From contig NZ_CP046902.1 in NCBI RefSeq assembly GCF_009789555.1, positions 918,001 to 982,000 of the forward strand: a stretch of DNA of 64,000 bases. The letters are read 5' to 3'. The notes beneath the pieces are model-generated. The model was not told the DNA's origin. It saw only the letters and a program-made list of their open reading frames with translations, and ran no database searches. The translations under genes were made by a program, and so were the position numbers. Below are positions 51,690 through 61,968 of this stretch, in pieces; positions within the stretch are counted from its first letter, which is position 1, and the number at the start of each line of letters is the position of its first letter. Source of the stretch: Stutzerimonas stutzeri (GTDB taxonomy: Bacteria; Pseudomonadota; Gammaproteobacteria; Pseudomonadales; Pseudomonadaceae).

Positions 51690-52946
51690 ATGCCGAACAG
51701 CGAAGCCACGGGCCAGGCGAGTATCGAGGCCATATACCGCAATGAATCGCGGCGGGTGCTGGCGACTCTCATTCGCCTGCTGGGTGATTTCGATCTGGCC
51801 GAGGAGGCGTTGCATGACGCCTTTTTCGCTGCGCTGCAGCAATGGCCGCGTGACGGCATACCGGCCAATCCGCGCGCCTGGCTGGTTTCGGCCGGGCGCT
51901 TCAAAGCCATCGACGGGTTGCGCCGGCGGGCACGCTTCAATGCCTCGCTGAACCTGCTGGCCGATCAACTGGACAGCCACGATGAGCCGGACTGGGACCA
52001 CGACACGCTGGAGGACGACCGCCTGCGGCTGGTCTTTACCTGCTGTCACCCCGCGTTGCCGTCCGATGCGCAGGTGGCGCTCACCCTGCGCGAAGTGTGC
52101 GATCTGAAGACCGAGGAAATAGCCCGCGCCTTTCTCGCATCGCCGAGCACCATCGCCCAGCGCATCGTACGGGCCAAGCAGAAGATCCGAGAGGCGGGCA
52201 TTCCCTACCGCGTGCCCTCGCGTGACGAATTGCCGGCGCGCCTGGATAACGTGCTGCGAGTCATCTATCTGGTATTCAACGAGGGCTATTCAGCCTCCAG
52301 CGGCGCCGAGCTGACCCGCGCTACGCTGAGCGCCGAGGCGATCCGGCTGGGCCGTCTGCTGCTCGATCTGCTACCGGACCCGGAATTGATGGGGCTGCTG
52401 GCACTGATGCTACTCCATGACTCGCGCCGGGCGGCGCGCACCGATGGCGCGGGCCAGCTGGTACGGCTCGATGAGCAGGATCGCAGCCTCTGGGACCGCG
52501 CGCAGATCGAGGAAGGTTCGGCGTGGGTGCAGCGTGCCCTGGCGTCGCGGCGTTTCGGTCCCTATACCTTGCAGGCCGCGATCGTCGCCGTGCATGCCGA
52601 GGCGCCCAGCGCGGCGCAGACCGACTGGGCGCAGATCGTCGGCCTCTACGACGTATTGCTGCGGGTCAGCCCTTCACCGGTCATCGAACTGAACCGCGCG
52701 GTCGCGGTTGCCATGCGTGACGGTCCGGAGGCCGGCCTGCTGCTGATCGACGACCTGTTGGCGCGAGGGCAACTGCACGATTACCACTTGCTGCACTCGG
52801 CCCGTGCCGATTTCTGCCGCCGCCTCGGTCGCCTGGACGAAGCGCGAGCGGCCTACCACAGCGCCCTGCAACTGGCACAGCTGGAGCCAGAACGGCGCTT
52901 CCTGCAGCAACGGCTGGATGAGCTGGAGCCCGAAAAACCGCGATAG
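51690..52946 (+). CDS. ECF42-type RNA polymerase sigma factor
   Basis: The 418 residues contain sigma region 2 (LIRLLGDFDLAEEALHDAFF), region 4 (EEIARAFLASPSTIAQRIVRAKQKI) and a long C-terminal extension of about 230 helical residues with TPR-like repeats (DYHLLHSARADFCRRLGRLDEARAAYHSAL in part). That extension and the DGPF neighbours define ECF42. No anti-sigma factor is present; the extension is thought to control activity. GTG 51681 is an alternative start. Confidence 0.92.
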   Translation: MPNSEATGQASIEAIYRNESRRVLATLIRLLGDFDLAEEALHDAFFAALQQWPRDGIPANPRAWLVSAGRFKAIDGLRRRARFNASLNLLADQLDSHDEPDWDHDTLEDDRLRLVFTCCHPALPSDAQVALTLREVCDLKTEEIARAFLASPSTIAQRIVRAKQKIREAGIPYRVPSRDELPARLDNVLRVIYLVFNEGYSASSGAELTRATLSAEAIRLGRLLLDLLPDPELMGLLALMLLHDSRRAARTDGAGQLVRLDEQDRSLWDRAQIEEGSAWVQRALASRRFGPYTLQAAIVAVHAEAPSAAQTDWAQIVGLYDVLLRVSPSPVIELNRAVAVAMRDGPEAGLLLIDDLLARGQLHDYHLLHSARADFCRRLGRLDEARAAYHSALQLAQLEPERRFLQQRLDELEPEKPR

Positions 52947-52960
52947 CCAACCACGGGTCG

Positions 52961-53192
52961 GTGATGCGCGCCGCGACCGCCTGGCAAACGCATCTCGGGC
53001 CTATTTTGTGGGAGGCGCGCCCCGCGGCGAACAGGCTGGGTCGCGCACACTCGGGAGCTTCAGCCAATGCCTGCCGGCTGCCGCAGTCGCAAAACTTCAC
53101 CCCGAAAGAGGGATGCGCGGCTGGGCCATCCAAACGCATCGCCCCGAGGGCGGGCCTCCCACACAGCGGTGGGCTGATCGCAGAGGCACACG
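52961..53192. repeat. Tandem REPIN unit A
   Basis: A unit of 232 bases starting GTGATGCGCGCCGCGACCG. It contains an inverted REP pair: GTGGGAGGCGCGCCCCGCGG at 53008 onward and the complement-matching element at 53139-53162. Unit B repeats it with small differences. Confidence 0.8.
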
Positions 53193-53439
53193 GTGATGCG
53201 CGCCGCGACCGTCCTGGCAAACGCCTCCGGTAACCTGTATCGGCCTTTTTTTGTGGGAGGCGCGCCCCGCGGCGAACAGGGCTGGGGCGCGTACGCTCGG
53301 GAACTACGCCGATGGGCTGCCGGCTGCCGCAGTTCGCAAACTTCACCCCGAAAGAGGGACGCCCGGCTGGGCCATCCAAACGCATCGCCCCGAGGGCGGG
53401 CCTCCCACACAGCGGTGGGGCTGATCGCAGAGGCGCACC
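53193..53439. repeat. Tandem REPIN unit B
   Basis: A unit of 247 bases, very similar to unit A but with a short insertion near CCTGTATCGGCC. Its REP pair is at 53253-53276 and 53385-53408. Confidence 0.8.
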
Positions 53440-53547
53440 GTGATGCGCGCCGCGACCGCCTTGGCAAACGCATCCGGTGACCTGTATCGGCCTTTTTTTT
53501 GTGGGAGGCGCGCCCCGCGGCGAACAGGGCTGGAGCCGCTGCGCCGC
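53440..53547. repeat. Truncated REPIN unit C
   Basis: The third unit keeps the first REP (53501-53524) and stops soon after, next to the DctD-like stop codon. It resembles unit B more than A (same CCTGTATCGGCC), suggesting stepwise duplication. Confidence 0.75.
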
Positions 53548-54903
<1,356 letters not shown>

Positions 54904-54933
54904 GTCCCACTCCTCCTGCGAGTCGCCAGTCTA

Positions 54934-56694
54934 CTAGGCGAGCGTCTGTTCGGCTGCCGGCAGATGCAGTACGAAAACCGCGCCGAGCGCATCGTTGTGC
55001 ACGTCCAGATTACCGCCAAGATCGCGCACGATGCCGTAGGACACGGCGAGTCCCAAGCCCAGCCCCCGGCCGACCGGCTTGGTGGTGAAGAAGGGCTCGA
55101 ACACCTGATCCAGATGCTCGCTGGCAACGCCGCCGCCGCTGTCGGCGACACTCAGCGTCCAGCCATCGCGGTCACGCGTGCAGTCGATGCGCAGCTGACG
55201 GACCTCGCTTTCGTGCATGGCATCGAGTGCATTGGTCAGCAGGTTGATCAGGACCTGTTCCAGGCGAATGGCGTCCCCGTTGACCCAGGCGTCGGCGGGC
55301 ACCTGGCGCAGCACCTCGACCTCGTCGCCGCGAATGCGCGGACCGAGCAACTGCAGCGCTTGGTCCAGCACCTCGGCCAGACTCAACCGCTGGCGAAGGC
55401 CGGCAGGGCTTTTGCGGGCGAACGTCTTCAGATGGCCGGTCAGCGCGGCCATGCGCTCGAGCAGGCCCTCGACCTGGGAGAGACCTTCTCGCACGGCCTC
55501 GGTGCGACCGTTGTCGAGCAGTAACCGCTGGCTGGCCAGCTGCATGCGCAGGGCCGTCAGCGGCTGGTTGATTTCATGGGCGAGCGCGGCGGACATCTGC
55601 CCCAGCGCGGCCATGCGCGCAGCGTGCACCAGCTCGTCCTGGGCGGTGTGCAGTTCACGGGTACGAGCCTCCACGAGCCGCTCCAGCTCGCTGCGGCTGC
55701 GCTGCTCGACGCGGCGCGTCTTGCGTCGCTGGGCCAGGTAGAGCAGCAGGAACGCCAGGGTCATCCAGACACCGGCGGCGGCCAGACGATAGCTGCGCAC
55801 ATTGGCGGCAATCAGCTGCGGCTCCTGCAACAGATGCAGCGTCCAGTTTTCTTCGGGCAATTGCAGGCGCTGCCAGAGGTAGTTGCGACGCCCGTCGGGG
55901 CCATCCACCTGGCGCCGCTCGCTGTCCTCCGCGATCCGCTGCAGGCTGTGGCTCGACAGCGGTTGCAGGTTCTGCTCGGCGTAGCGGCGCGCGGCGACCA
56001 GTTGATTGCGCACCGTCTCGCTGAGCGGACGCAGGTAGCGGAAACGCCAGGCGGGACGGTTGGTGAGGATGACGATGTCCAGCGAGTCGGCCACCAGCAG
56101 GATGCCCGACTGCCCGACCCAGTCGCGTTGCATGTCTTCGAGTTCGAGCTTGACCACCAGCACGCCGACCACCTCGCCGTCGCCATTCTTCACCGAACTG
56201 GACAGGAAATAGCCGGGGATGCCGGTGGTCACCCCGACCGCGAAATAGCGGCCGGAGTCGTTCGCCAACGCATCAAGAAAGTAAGGGCGGAAAGAGTAGT
56301 TGTTGCCGACGAAGCTGGTCCATTCGCGCCAATTGCTCGCCGCAAGGGTCTCGCCGTTGCGATCGAGCAGGTAGAGCACGGATGAACCTGCCGCCTGGTT
56401 CTGCTGCTCCAACCGCTGGTTCAACTGTTCGCGCAGCGCCTGGTCGTCGGGATTGCCGAGCAGCCCGAGGATGTCACTGTCCAGGGCCAGCAAGGCCGGC
56501 ACCGAACGGAAGCGTTCGACCTGGGTATGGATCGCCTGCGCGTACAACTCCAGTTGCCCCCGTGCTTCCTGGCTGCGTTCGGCCCAGGCGCGGCGCTCGG
56601 CGAGCTGGCCGGCCCAGTGAATGCTCAGCAACAGCCCGAGGAGGATCAGCAGGACGATGAGAATGACGCGCAAGCGGCTGGAAAGAACAGGCAT
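54934..56694 (-). CDS. Sensor histidine kinase (DctB/MifS-like)
   Basis: This 586-residue membrane kinase has two membrane segments (near 9-28 and 300-320) flanking a long periplasmic sensor region of the double-Cache type, then a HisKA domain (HEINQPLTALR) and an HATPase domain with the N box INLLTNALDAM and GxGLGLAVS. ATG 56694 is chosen; 56721 is also open but lacks a ribosome binding site. It pairs with the DctD-like regulator. The ligand is unknown, C4-dicarboxylates being the family default. Confidence 0.88.
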   Translation of the reverse strand: MPVLSSRLRVILIVLLILLGLLLSIHWAGQLAERRAWAERSQEARGQLELYAQAIHTQVERFRSVPALLALDSDILGLLGNPDDQALREQLNQRLEQQNQAAGSSVLYLLDRNGETLAASNWREWTSFVGNNYSFRPYFLDALANDSGRYFAVGVTTGIPGYFLSSSVKNGDGEVVGVLVVKLELEDMQRDWVGQSGILLVADSLDIVILTNRPAWRFRYLRPLSETVRNQLVAARRYAEQNLQPLSSHSLQRIAEDSERRQVDGPDGRRNYLWQRLQLPEENWTLHLLQEPQLIAANVRSYRLAAAGVWMTLAFLLLYLAQRRKTRRVEQRSRSELERLVEARTRELHTAQDELVHAARMAALGQMSAALAHEINQPLTALRMQLASQRLLLDNGRTEAVREGLSQVEGLLERMAALTGHLKTFARKSPAGLRQRLSLAEVLDQALQLLGPRIRGDEVEVLRQVPADAWVNGDAIRLEQVLINLLTNALDAMHESEVRQLRIDCTRDRDGWTLSVADSGGGVASEHLDQVFEPFFTTKPVGRGLGLGLAVSYGIVRDLGGNLDVHNDALGAVFVLHLPAAEQTLA

Positions 56695-57069
56695 GACGGG
56701 CTCGCTGTGGGGACCCTGCATAGTAAGCCAAAGCGCGGGTGCGGTGTTTTGCCACGTCGTGGGGCATCCGGGAGGTCGCGGGTCGCGACGCCGGGTCGAT
56801 TTGAGTATCCTTGTCGCCCTTTCGACGGCGCAGGTCCGTCGAAGCCTCGACAGAGATGATCAAATTCCATGACCTGGCTGCCTGGTCCGCCATAGCGCAA
56901 CGCCCCCTTCGCCTGATCGTGACCGCCTGTCATGGGAGCGGTCGCGGTCTGCCGTGCGCCGCGCATCGTGCGCGAGTTTGCACCCATACTCGAACGTGAA
57001 AACAGGTCTCGCTTCAGCCTGCCCACCTCAACGCAGCCTGGCGGCGGTGCCTTTGCTCTGGATGGTCCG
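56695..57069. other. Intergenic region before SulP gene
   Basis: About 375 bases lie between the divergent kinase and SulP genes. The SulP open frame continues upstream to 56932 but without protein character. I see no clear promoter, repeat or RNA structure here. Confidence 0.4.
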
Positions 57070-58557
57070 ATGCTCCACTCGATCAAACAAAACTGGTTCT
57101 ACAACCTGCGCGGCGACGTGCTGTCCGGGCTCGTCGTCGCCCTGGCCCTGATCCCCGAGGCGATCGCCTTTTCGATCATCGCCGGGGTCGATCCGCGGGT
57201 CGGCCTGTACGCCTCCTTCTGCATCGCGGTGGTAATCGCCTTTGTGGGCGGTCGCCCAGGCATGATCTCGGCGGCGACCGGCGCCATGGCACTTCTGATG
57301 GTGACGCTGGTTCGCGACCATGGCTTGCAATACCTGCTGGCGGCGACCCTGCTGTGCGGCGTGTTGCAGATCGGCGCCGGCTACCTGCGGCTTGGTTCGC
57401 TGATGCGGTTCGTCTCGCGCTCGGTGGTCACCGGCTTCGTCAACGCACTGGCGATTCTCATCTTCATGGCGCAGTTGCCTGAGCTGACCGACGTCACCTG
57501 GCATGTCTACGCGATGACCGCCGCGGGCCTGGGCATCATCTACCTGTTTCCCTATGTGCCGAGGATCGGACGGATCATTCCGTCGCCGCTGGTGTGCATC
57601 CTCAGCCTTACCGCCGTGGCGATGTACCTGGGCCTGGACATCCGCACCGTCGGCGACATGGGCGACCTGCCCGATACGCTGCCGGTCTTCCTCTGGCCGC
57701 AGGTGCCGCTGACCTTCGAAACCCTGGCGATCATCTTCCCGTATTCCGCCGCGCTGGCGGTGGTGGGGCTGCTGGAATCACTGATGACCGCCACCATCGT
57801 CGACGAACTCACCGACACCGGCAGCGACAAGAACCGCGAGTGCAAGGGCCAGGGCGTCGCCAACATCGTCTCCGGCCTGTTCGGTGGCATGGCGGGCTGC
57901 GCGATGATCGGCCAGTCGGTGATCAATGTGAAATCGGGTGGCCGTACCCGTCTGTCGACCCTGATAGCCGGTGTGGTGCTGTTGCTGCTGGTCGTGTTTC
58001 TCAGCGACTGGGTCAGCCGGATACCCATGGCGGCGCTGGTGGCGGTGATGATCATGGTGTCCATCGGCACCTTCAGCTGGGATTCGCTGCGCAACCTCCG
58101 GCGCTACCCGCTCTCGACCAACATCGTCATGGTGGTGACCGTGACCGTCGTCGTACTGACCCACAACCTCGCGTATGGTGTGCTGGCTGGCGTGCTGCTG
58201 GCCGCGATGTTCTTTGCCAACAAGGTCGGGCATTACCTGCACATCGATTCGCAGCTGGACAGCGACGGCAACCAGCGCACCTATCGGGTGGTGGGGCAGG
58301 TCTTCTTCAGTTCCTCGGACAAGTTCAGCGCCGCCTTCGACTTCAAGGAAGCCATCGCCCGGATTACCATCGACCTCAGCCACGCGCATCTCTGGGACAT
58401 CACGGCGGTCTCCGCGCTGGACAAGGTGGTGCTCAAGTTCCGCCGCGAGGGCACCGTAGTCCAGGTGCTGGGCCTGAACGAAGCCAGCGCGACGATTGTC
58501 GACCGCTTCGGGGTGCACGATAAACCCGATGGCACCGACTCGCTCATGAGCCATTGA
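57070..58557 (+). CDS. SulP family anion transporter with STAS domain
   Basis: The 495-residue permease has ten or more membrane segments and begins NWFYNLRGDVLSGLVVALALIPEAIAFSII in part, the SulP signature. A C-terminal STAS domain covers about the last 100 residues (ITIDLSHAHLWDITAVSALDKVV). SulP proteins import sulfate, bicarbonate or dicarboxylates. The short N-terminus and downstream UspA gene resemble bicarbonate-type or stress-linked SulP pairs, an inference. The next gene follows after 14 bases. Confidence 0.9.
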   Translation: MLHSIKQNWFYNLRGDVLSGLVVALALIPEAIAFSIIAGVDPRVGLYASFCIAVVIAFVGGRPGMISAATGAMALLMVTLVRDHGLQYLLAATLLCGVLQIGAGYLRLGSLMRFVSRSVVTGFVNALAILIFMAQLPELTDVTWHVYAMTAAGLGIIYLFPYVPRIGRIIPSPLVCILSLTAVAMYLGLDIRTVGDMGDLPDTLPVFLWPQVPLTFETLAIIFPYSAALAVVGLLESLMTATIVDELTDTGSDKNRECKGQGVANIVSGLFGGMAGCAMIGQSVINVKSGGRTRLSTLIAGVVLLLLVVFLSDWVSRIPMAALVAVMIMVSIGTFSWDSLRNLRRYPLSTNIVMVVTVTVVVLTHNLAYGVLAGVLLAAMFFANKVGHYLHIDSQLDSDGNQRTYRVVGQVFFSSSDKFSAAFDFKEAIARITIDLSHAHLWDITAVSALDKVVLKFRREGTVVQVLGLNEASATIVDRFGVHDKPDGTDSLMSH

Positions 58558-58571
58558 TCAGGAGGACGGAT

Positions 58572-59423
58572 ATGAACCACGTAATGGCTTGCATCGACGG
58601 TTCCCCTTCGGCGGCGGCCGTCTGCGATTGCGCCGCCTGGGCCAGCCAGCGGCTCGATGCCCCGTTGACCCTGCTGCACGTACTCGATCAGCAGCAGTAC
58701 CCGGCGACCGGCAATCTCAGCGGCATCATCGGCCTCGGCAGTCGCGAGTATTTGCTGGAGGAGCTGGCCGCGCTGGACGAGAAGCGCAGCAAGCTGGCGC
58801 TCGAAGAAGGCCGGATGATGCTCGATGCCGCGCGGCAGCGGGTCATCACCGCGGGCGTGGCGCAGCCGGACGTGCGCCAGCGCCATGGCGATCTGGTGGA
58901 AGTCGTGCGTGAGCTGGAGGCGGACATTCGCCTGCTGGTGCTCGGCAAGCAGGGCGAGGACAGCGGCACCGACCTTCACCTGATCGGCAGCCAGCTGGAA
59001 AGCGTGATTCGCACGCTGCACCGGCCCATCCTGGTCACACCGGCGAGTTTCAGCGCGCCGACACGGATCATGCTGGCCTTCGACGGCAGCGCCACCACCC
59101 GCAAGGGCGTCGAGATGATCGCCTCCAGCCCACTGCTCAGAGGCGTTCCCGTACATCTGGTGATGGTCGGCGATGACAGCGCAGACAGCCGCGCACTGCT
59201 CGACTCGGCACGCGACACCCTGACGGCCGCCGGTTTCGACGCGCAGACCGCGATCCGTTCCGGCGAAGTGGAGGCCACCCTGCACGCCTACCAGGCCGAG
59301 CAGGGCATCGACCTGCTGGTCATGGGCGCTTACGGGCACTCGCGGATTCGCCAATTTCTGGTCGGCAGCACCACCACCAGCATGATTCGCTCGGCCACCA
59401 CACCGCTGCTGTTGCTGCGCTGA
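58572..59423 (+). CDS. Tandem universal stress protein (UspA-like)
   Basis: The 283 residues form two UspA domains of about 140. The second ends with the ATP-binding motif GAYGHSRIRQFLVGSTT. The first has a partial version, GKQGEDSGTDLHLIGSQLE. GGAGGAC sits before ATG 58572. It is closely coupled to the SulP gene, so the two probably act together. Confidence 0.9.
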   Translation: MNHVMACIDGSPSAAAVCDCAAWASQRLDAPLTLLHVLDQQQYPATGNLSGIIGLGSREYLLEELAALDEKRSKLALEEGRMMLDAARQRVITAGVAQPDVRQRHGDLVEVVRELEADIRLLVLGKQGEDSGTDLHLIGSQLESVIRTLHRPILVTPASFSAPTRIMLAFDGSATTRKGVEMIASSPLLRGVPVHLVMVGDDSADSRALLDSARDTLTAAGFDAQTAIRSGEVEATLHAYQAEQGIDLLVMGAYGHSRIRQFLVGSTTTSMIRSATTPLLLLR

Positions 59424-59488
59424 ATGACGCCCGACCCGCAGGGTCATGGCTCGGCGGCGCGAGGCGGCTCCGGACCCGTCTCAGGCCG

Positions 59489-60670
59489 CTAGCGGTAGAT
59501 GTCGGCCCGTGACCAGGGCAATTCGTGGGCGCCATCGGGCAGCGGCTTGCTCGCCAGAATCTGGTGCAGGTTGATCCAGTTACGGCGAAAGCCATAGGCG
59601 CAGCCCGCCAGATAAACCCGCCAGATACGCAACGCCCGCTCCGGGATCAGTTGCTGGGCCACATCCAGATTCGCCTCCAGGCGCTCACTCCAGAATTGCA
59701 GCGTGCGCGCGTAATGCAGGCGCAGGCTTTCCACGTCGACGATCTCCAGCCCCGATTCGCTGATGCAGGCGCCGATCTTCACCAGATGCGGCAGTTCACC
59801 ATGGGGAAAGACATAACGGTCGATGAACTCGCCCGCGCCATGCGCCACCGGCCGGCCATCGATATACCGCGACGTGATGCCATGGTTGAGCACCAACCCG
59901 CCGGGCCGCACCACATCCGACAGCTGTTGGCAGTACAGCGGCAGATTCGCATGCCCGACGTGCTCGAACATACCGACACTGACCACTTTGTCGAACTGGC
60001 CGTCCCTGGGCAGATCGCGATAATCCATAAGCTCCAGCCGGACCCGGTCTTGCAGCCCCTCGGCGGCGACACGCTCGCGCCCCAGCTTCAGCTGCTCGGC
60101 GCTCAGCGTGATGCCGAACACTTCGGCGCCATATTCACGCGCCGCGAAACGCGCCAGCCCACCCCAGCCGCAGCCGACATCGAGCAGGCGATCGCCGGGT
60201 TTCAACCGTAGCTTGCGGCACAGATGTCGCAACTTCGCCTGCTGGGCCTCGTCCAGGTCCTCCGTTCCGGTCTCGAAATACGCGCAGGAATAAACCATGT
60301 CGCGGTCGAGCCACAGCTGATAGAAGTCATTGGACAGGTCGTAGTGATAGGAAATCGCCTCGGCGTCGGTGGCCTTGTCATGCGCCTGGCGAACCGGCAG
60401 CGCCGAATGCGCCTCACCCAGCGCACGGGTGATCTCGTCACCGATACGGATCACCTCTTCAAGCGGGCCGTGCAGATCGACCTTGCCCTCGACATAAGCG
60501 CCGCCCAGCAAGGCAAGGCTGGGGTGGGCCAACTGCGGAATCAGACCGGGGTCCCTGATCTCCAGCGTCACGCTGGGCGAGGGCCCGATGTCGATGGCCT
60601 TGCCGTCCCATAGCTTGAGGCGCAACGGCAATTCCAGATCTCGCAGGGCTGGAAGCAAGGTGGCCAACAT
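59489..60670 (-). CDS. cfa: Cyclopropane-fatty-acyl-phospholipid synthase
   Basis: Cfa transfers a methylene group from SAM to unsaturated membrane phospholipids. The 393 residues show the SAM motif LDVGCGWGGLARFAA and the family active-site stretch YSCAYFETGTEDLDEAQ. ATG 60670 has a strong AAGGAG before it; an in-frame start at 60694 lacks that. The gene is monocistronic and follows tRNA-Sec on the same strand. Confidence 0.93.
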   Translation of the reverse strand: MLATLLPALRDLELPLRLKLWDGKAIDIGPSPSVTLEIRDPGLIPQLAHPSLALLGGAYVEGKVDLHGPLEEVIRIGDEITRALGEAHSALPVRQAHDKATDAEAISYHYDLSNDFYQLWLDRDMVYSCAYFETGTEDLDEAQQAKLRHLCRKLRLKPGDRLLDVGCGWGGLARFAAREYGAEVFGITLSAEQLKLGRERVAAEGLQDRVRLELMDYRDLPRDGQFDKVVSVGMFEHVGHANLPLYCQQLSDVVRPGGLVLNHGITSRYIDGRPVAHGAGEFIDRYVFPHGELPHLVKIGACISESGLEIVDVESLRLHYARTLQFWSERLEANLDVAQQLIPERALRIWRVYLAGCAYGFRRNWINLHQILASKPLPDGAHELPWSRADIYR

Positions 60671-60880
60671 GCTCGTTTCTCCTTCGTCACGCATGCTGGA
60701 AAGGCTAGACCAAGAATTCGCGTTTGCAGACCGCGAAAGATAGTTTTTCCCTATCGGCCTGATCAGCTGGGATCAACGCTCAAACAACGGCCTACCTGTC
60801 CGCCAGCCGCCAACGGCTGCGCCCCCGCTGGGCAGGGTTCGTAGACAGAAAGGTTATCGAAACGGGTGACGAATAATGGC

Positions 60881-60972
60881 GGAAGGCAGTGGGAGTCGAA
60901 CCCACCCGGGAACGGCTGCCGCCCCCAACCGGGTTTGAAGCCCGGCCGCACCACCGGGTGCGATTGCCTTCC
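60881..60972 (-). tRNA. selC: tRNA-Sec (anticodon TCA)
   Basis: The minus-strand sequence begins GGAAGGCAATCGCACCCGG and ends CCCACTGCCTTCC, closing a long acceptor stem. The anticodon loop CTTCAAA contains TCA (plus-strand complement at 60936-60938). A long variable arm and 92 bases in total are typical of selenocysteine tRNA. It supports selenoproteins such as formate dehydrogenase. selC is a known integration hotspot. Confidence 0.95.
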
Positions 60973-61110
60973 TTATTGATCTACAAGGAGTTTTGTATAT
61001 TGCTGATGCTCTGACAGGGGAGCGTTGAAGAAGTGTCGAAATTCTGCCAGACCGCAATCCATACACGCCGAGTAGCGTAACGCATTGCCGTGGCGGGTGA
61101 CGATGGTCAC
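60973..61110 (-). CDS. Possible small ORF next to selC
   Basis: A 45-residue reading frame starts at GTG 61110 and ends TAA directly beside the tRNA 5' end. It has a CMDCG motif and a plausible composition (ending HQQYTKLLVDQ). It starts within the stop of a second tiny frame (61107-61205), as in coupled genes. No ribosome binding site or family is seen. It could be a remnant of a longer gene. Confidence 0.2.
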   Translation of the reverse strand: MTIVTRHGNALRYSACMDCGLAEFRHFFNAPLSEHQQYTKLLVDQ

Positions 61111-61381
61111 CAAATTTTTCGGGCGGTTTTGCGGTGGTTGATTGCTTCCATGTCCCTATCGCTTGCTGCACTATGTCGCTGTTTAAATCTGCCCCTACGT
61201 AACATTGCTCCTGTAATTCACGCGCTTGCGACTCCCTGGCGACTGAGTCGACTCGGAATATACACACGGAAGCGCTGATTACGACGAGGCCAACCGAAAC
61301 ATGCCCAGTCAGAGCGCGGGATAGCGATCACAACGGAAGTGACTAGGCGCTGGTACGCCCGAACGACATGGAAAGGACGAA
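60973..61381. other. selC-island junction region
   Basis: This gap of about 410 bases lies between tRNA-Sec and the first island gene. It contains the two tiny frames noted and a GAGTCGACTC palindrome at 61245-61254. No integrase, att repeat or clear promoter is visible. Base composition begins to fall toward the right. Confidence 0.45.
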
Positions 61382-61942
61382 ATGAAGGCTGATTGCAACG
61401 ACGCCCCGGAGTACATCACAAGGCGGCCACGCAAAAGCCGCAGGCTAGCGAAGCTGATCCCCGGCCTGATCGGCACGATTATCACGCTAGTAGTTCTACA
61501 GATGGCGGGCTCAGCATTCCTAAAGGGAACCGTGCAGGGCATTGCCGAAAAGCGCATTCAACCCAAGCCTGCTCCCGTGGCAGAGATCACGCGGGCAGAG
61601 CCTGCAGCGACCAAGGATTGGGACAGGCTCGTAGAGGAAGTGGCCGCGAGCGGCGCAACGCCTCAGCCGCAATCACCTCAACCCCTAGCGGTTACGACTG
61701 AGTCGCCGTCCAAGCGAACCGTATTCAACGATAAGAACTATAAGGCTCGCGGTGCGGATAACGTACTAAGTTTTCAAGAGCCGCCTCAGCCCATCGAGCG
61801 TAAAAAAACAACAGGTAACAAGGAAGTTATTGTCGTTGGGCAAAAGCGAAGCATGAAGGATCAGGCGTGCTGGCCATATAAAGACGGTAGTATCGAAGAG
61901 CGCAATTGCAGGGCAAGGGTTGGTCTGAACTATCGAGATTAA
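61382..61942 (+). CDS. Single-pass membrane protein, island operon first gene
   Basis: The 186 residues have an arginine-rich start, one membrane segment near residues 25-47 (LIPGLIGTIITLVVLQMAG), then a long proline/glutamate-rich linker and a C-terminal piece with two cysteines (DQACWPYKDGSIEERNCRAR). With the basic cytoplasmic side first, the C-terminal part should be periplasmic. AAAGGA precedes ATG 61382. I recognise no family. It is followed after 26 bases by the second island gene. Confidence 0.6.
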   Translation: MKADCNDAPEYITRRPRKSRRLAKLIPGLIGTIITLVVLQMAGSAFLKGTVQGIAEKRIQPKPAPVAEITRAEPAATKDWDRLVEEVAASGATPQPQSPQPLAVTTESPSKRTVFNDKNYKARGADNVLSFQEPPQPIERKKTTGNKEVIVVGQKRSMKDQACWPYKDGSIEERNCRARVGLNYRD

Positions 61943-61968
61943 CTGTAAGTCAACCTAAGGGTGGCGAG

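Larger units (their letters stand above)
52947..53547. other. Intergenic REP-repeat block
   Basis: The 600 bases between the ECF42 gene and the DctD-like gene are nearly all tandem repeats, listed separately. Short open frames appear in them, but they repeat with the units and are not genes. Confidence 0.7.

Noticed and set aside
52970..53480. Small open frames in the REP block
   Set aside because: They repeat with each unit, contain REP palindromes and carry no ribosome binding sites.
60854..61267. 137-codon minus-strand frame across selC
   Set aside because: It reads through the tRNA gene and has no recognisable product; its start is a GTG without a ribosome binding site.
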